From: an uncultured Spirochaetales bacterium
GTDB taxonomy: Bacteria > Spirochaetota > Spirochaetia > Treponematales > Treponemataceae
Assembly (NCBI GenBank): GCA_946061495.1
Contig: CAMGSV010000013.1
Coordinates: 1 to 22,452, forward strand
DNA: 22,452 nucleotides
Reading direction: 5' to 3'
Below the pieces are notes generated by a model. It was not told where the DNA came from, did not search any database, and saw only the letters and a list, made by a program, of their open reading frames with translations. This document shows positions 22,183 through 22,452 of the stretch, in pieces. Positions within the stretch are counted from its first letter, which is position 1. Every line of letters begins with the position of its first letter. The position numbers were made by a program, and so were the translations under genes.

Positions 22183-22452
22183 ATGGGAAAGAAACCTACC
22201 CACAGCCACATCTGCCAGCACACCAACTGCACCCGCTGCCAGGAGCGCCATCCCAGCCAGCCGGCCAACCACGTGTGCTGCACCAGAATCCAGAATCTTT
22301 CGGTGCAGGCAGGGAGACGCACCATCCTGGACAAGGTGAATCTCCACATCCACTGCGGGGAGCTCACTGCCATCATCGGGCGGAACGGTGCCGGCAAGAC
22401 CACCTTCTTCCGGACCCTGCTGGGGGAGGTTCCCCACACGGGAGAGATTCAC
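22183..22452 (+). CDS. Metal-type ABC transporter ATPase, N-terminal part, cut by window edge
   Basis: ATP-binding subunit of a probable zinc/manganese importer. Ninety codons are visible from the ATG at 22183. A Cys/His-rich leader (HSHICQHTNCTRC, then HVCCTRI) precedes NLSVQAGRRTILDKVNLHIHCGELTAIIGRNGAGKTT, where the Walker A is complete, and LLGEVPHTGEI follows. The HIHCGELTAIIG wording and Cys-rich leader are typical of metal ABC ATPases of Firmicutes and spirochaetes. The same frame opens at an ATG at 22036 (139 codons in view), but codons 1-49 use CTA, CGA and TCA unlike the neighbours and contain a hairpin, so I prefer 22183. No clear Shine-Dalgarno at either. Confidence 0.85.
   Translation, partial: MGKKPTHSHICQHTNCTRCQERHPSQPANHVCCTRIQNLSVQAGRRTILDKVNLHIHCGELTAIIGRNGAGKTTFFRTLLGEVPHTGEIH

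Noticed and set aside
1..22452. tRNA, rRNA, CRISPR, insertion sequence or phage features
   Set aside because: Every gap is shorter than 230 bases, and none shows a cloverleaf, array, transposase or terminal inverted repeat.

Overview
The window looks like chromosomal housekeeping and envelope DNA from a spirochaete, most likely Treponema or a close relative. Evidence: an archaeal/spirochaete-type UMP kinase, loose spirochaetal lipoboxes (FTSC, LLSC, VFSC), a two-part PilZ protein, and a neighbourhood (cyclic-nucleotide protein, murB, cysS, ECF sigma factor) that I recall, without being able to check, as conserved in treponemes. By eye, base composition is moderate to slightly GC-rich and uniform. 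I see no transposase, integrase, phage gene, rRNA, tRNA or CRISPR array.

Layout. 1-2323 (minus): dnaK (cut by the window edge), grpE, and a hypothetical protein resembling a radical-SAM barrel without its cluster motif. 2381-3418 (minus): asnA, with its own promoter and a strong terminator lying against the hypothetical gene. 3614-7005 (plus): rpsU, a lipoprotein of the phosphodiester glycosidase family, a PilZ protein and a TPR protein, tightly packed; an intrinsic terminator for rpsU sits inside the first codons of the lipoprotein gene. 7048-10409 (minus): a DUF192 lipoprotein, a secreted small protein, a double cyclic-nucleotide-domain protein with a Crp-like C-terminus, and murB. 10480-15767 (plus): cysS; then an ECF sigma factor, a zinc-type anti-sigma factor and a membrane-anchored TIG/transglutaminase-like protein in one overlapping operon; then pyrH. 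15769-16374 (minus): glucosaminidase-like lipoprotein. 16450-17142 (plus): radC. 17110-18285 (minus): coiled-coil protein with two CxxC pairs. 18422-19330 (plus): rlmJ. 19365-20792 (minus): creD. 21017-22012 (plus): membrane-anchored DRGH nuclease. 22183-end (plus): the start of a metal-type ABC ATPase.

How it works together. Most genes are translation (rpsU, cysS, rlmJ), chaperone (grpE-dnaK), wall (murB, glucosaminidase) or nucleotide/amino-acid metabolism (pyrH, asnA). The accessory interest is in signalling and the envelope: c-di-GMP reception (PilZ), cyclic-nucleotide reception (CNB), and a three-gene sigma/anti-sigma/exported-protein unit. In the last of these, the transglutaminase-like domain has Ala where the catalytic Cys should be, which suggests a binding or sensing role. 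Two genes (the coiled-coil protein and the nuclease) have an extended -10 box 6-7 bases before an ATG and no Shine-Dalgarno, so they probably make leaderless mRNAs.
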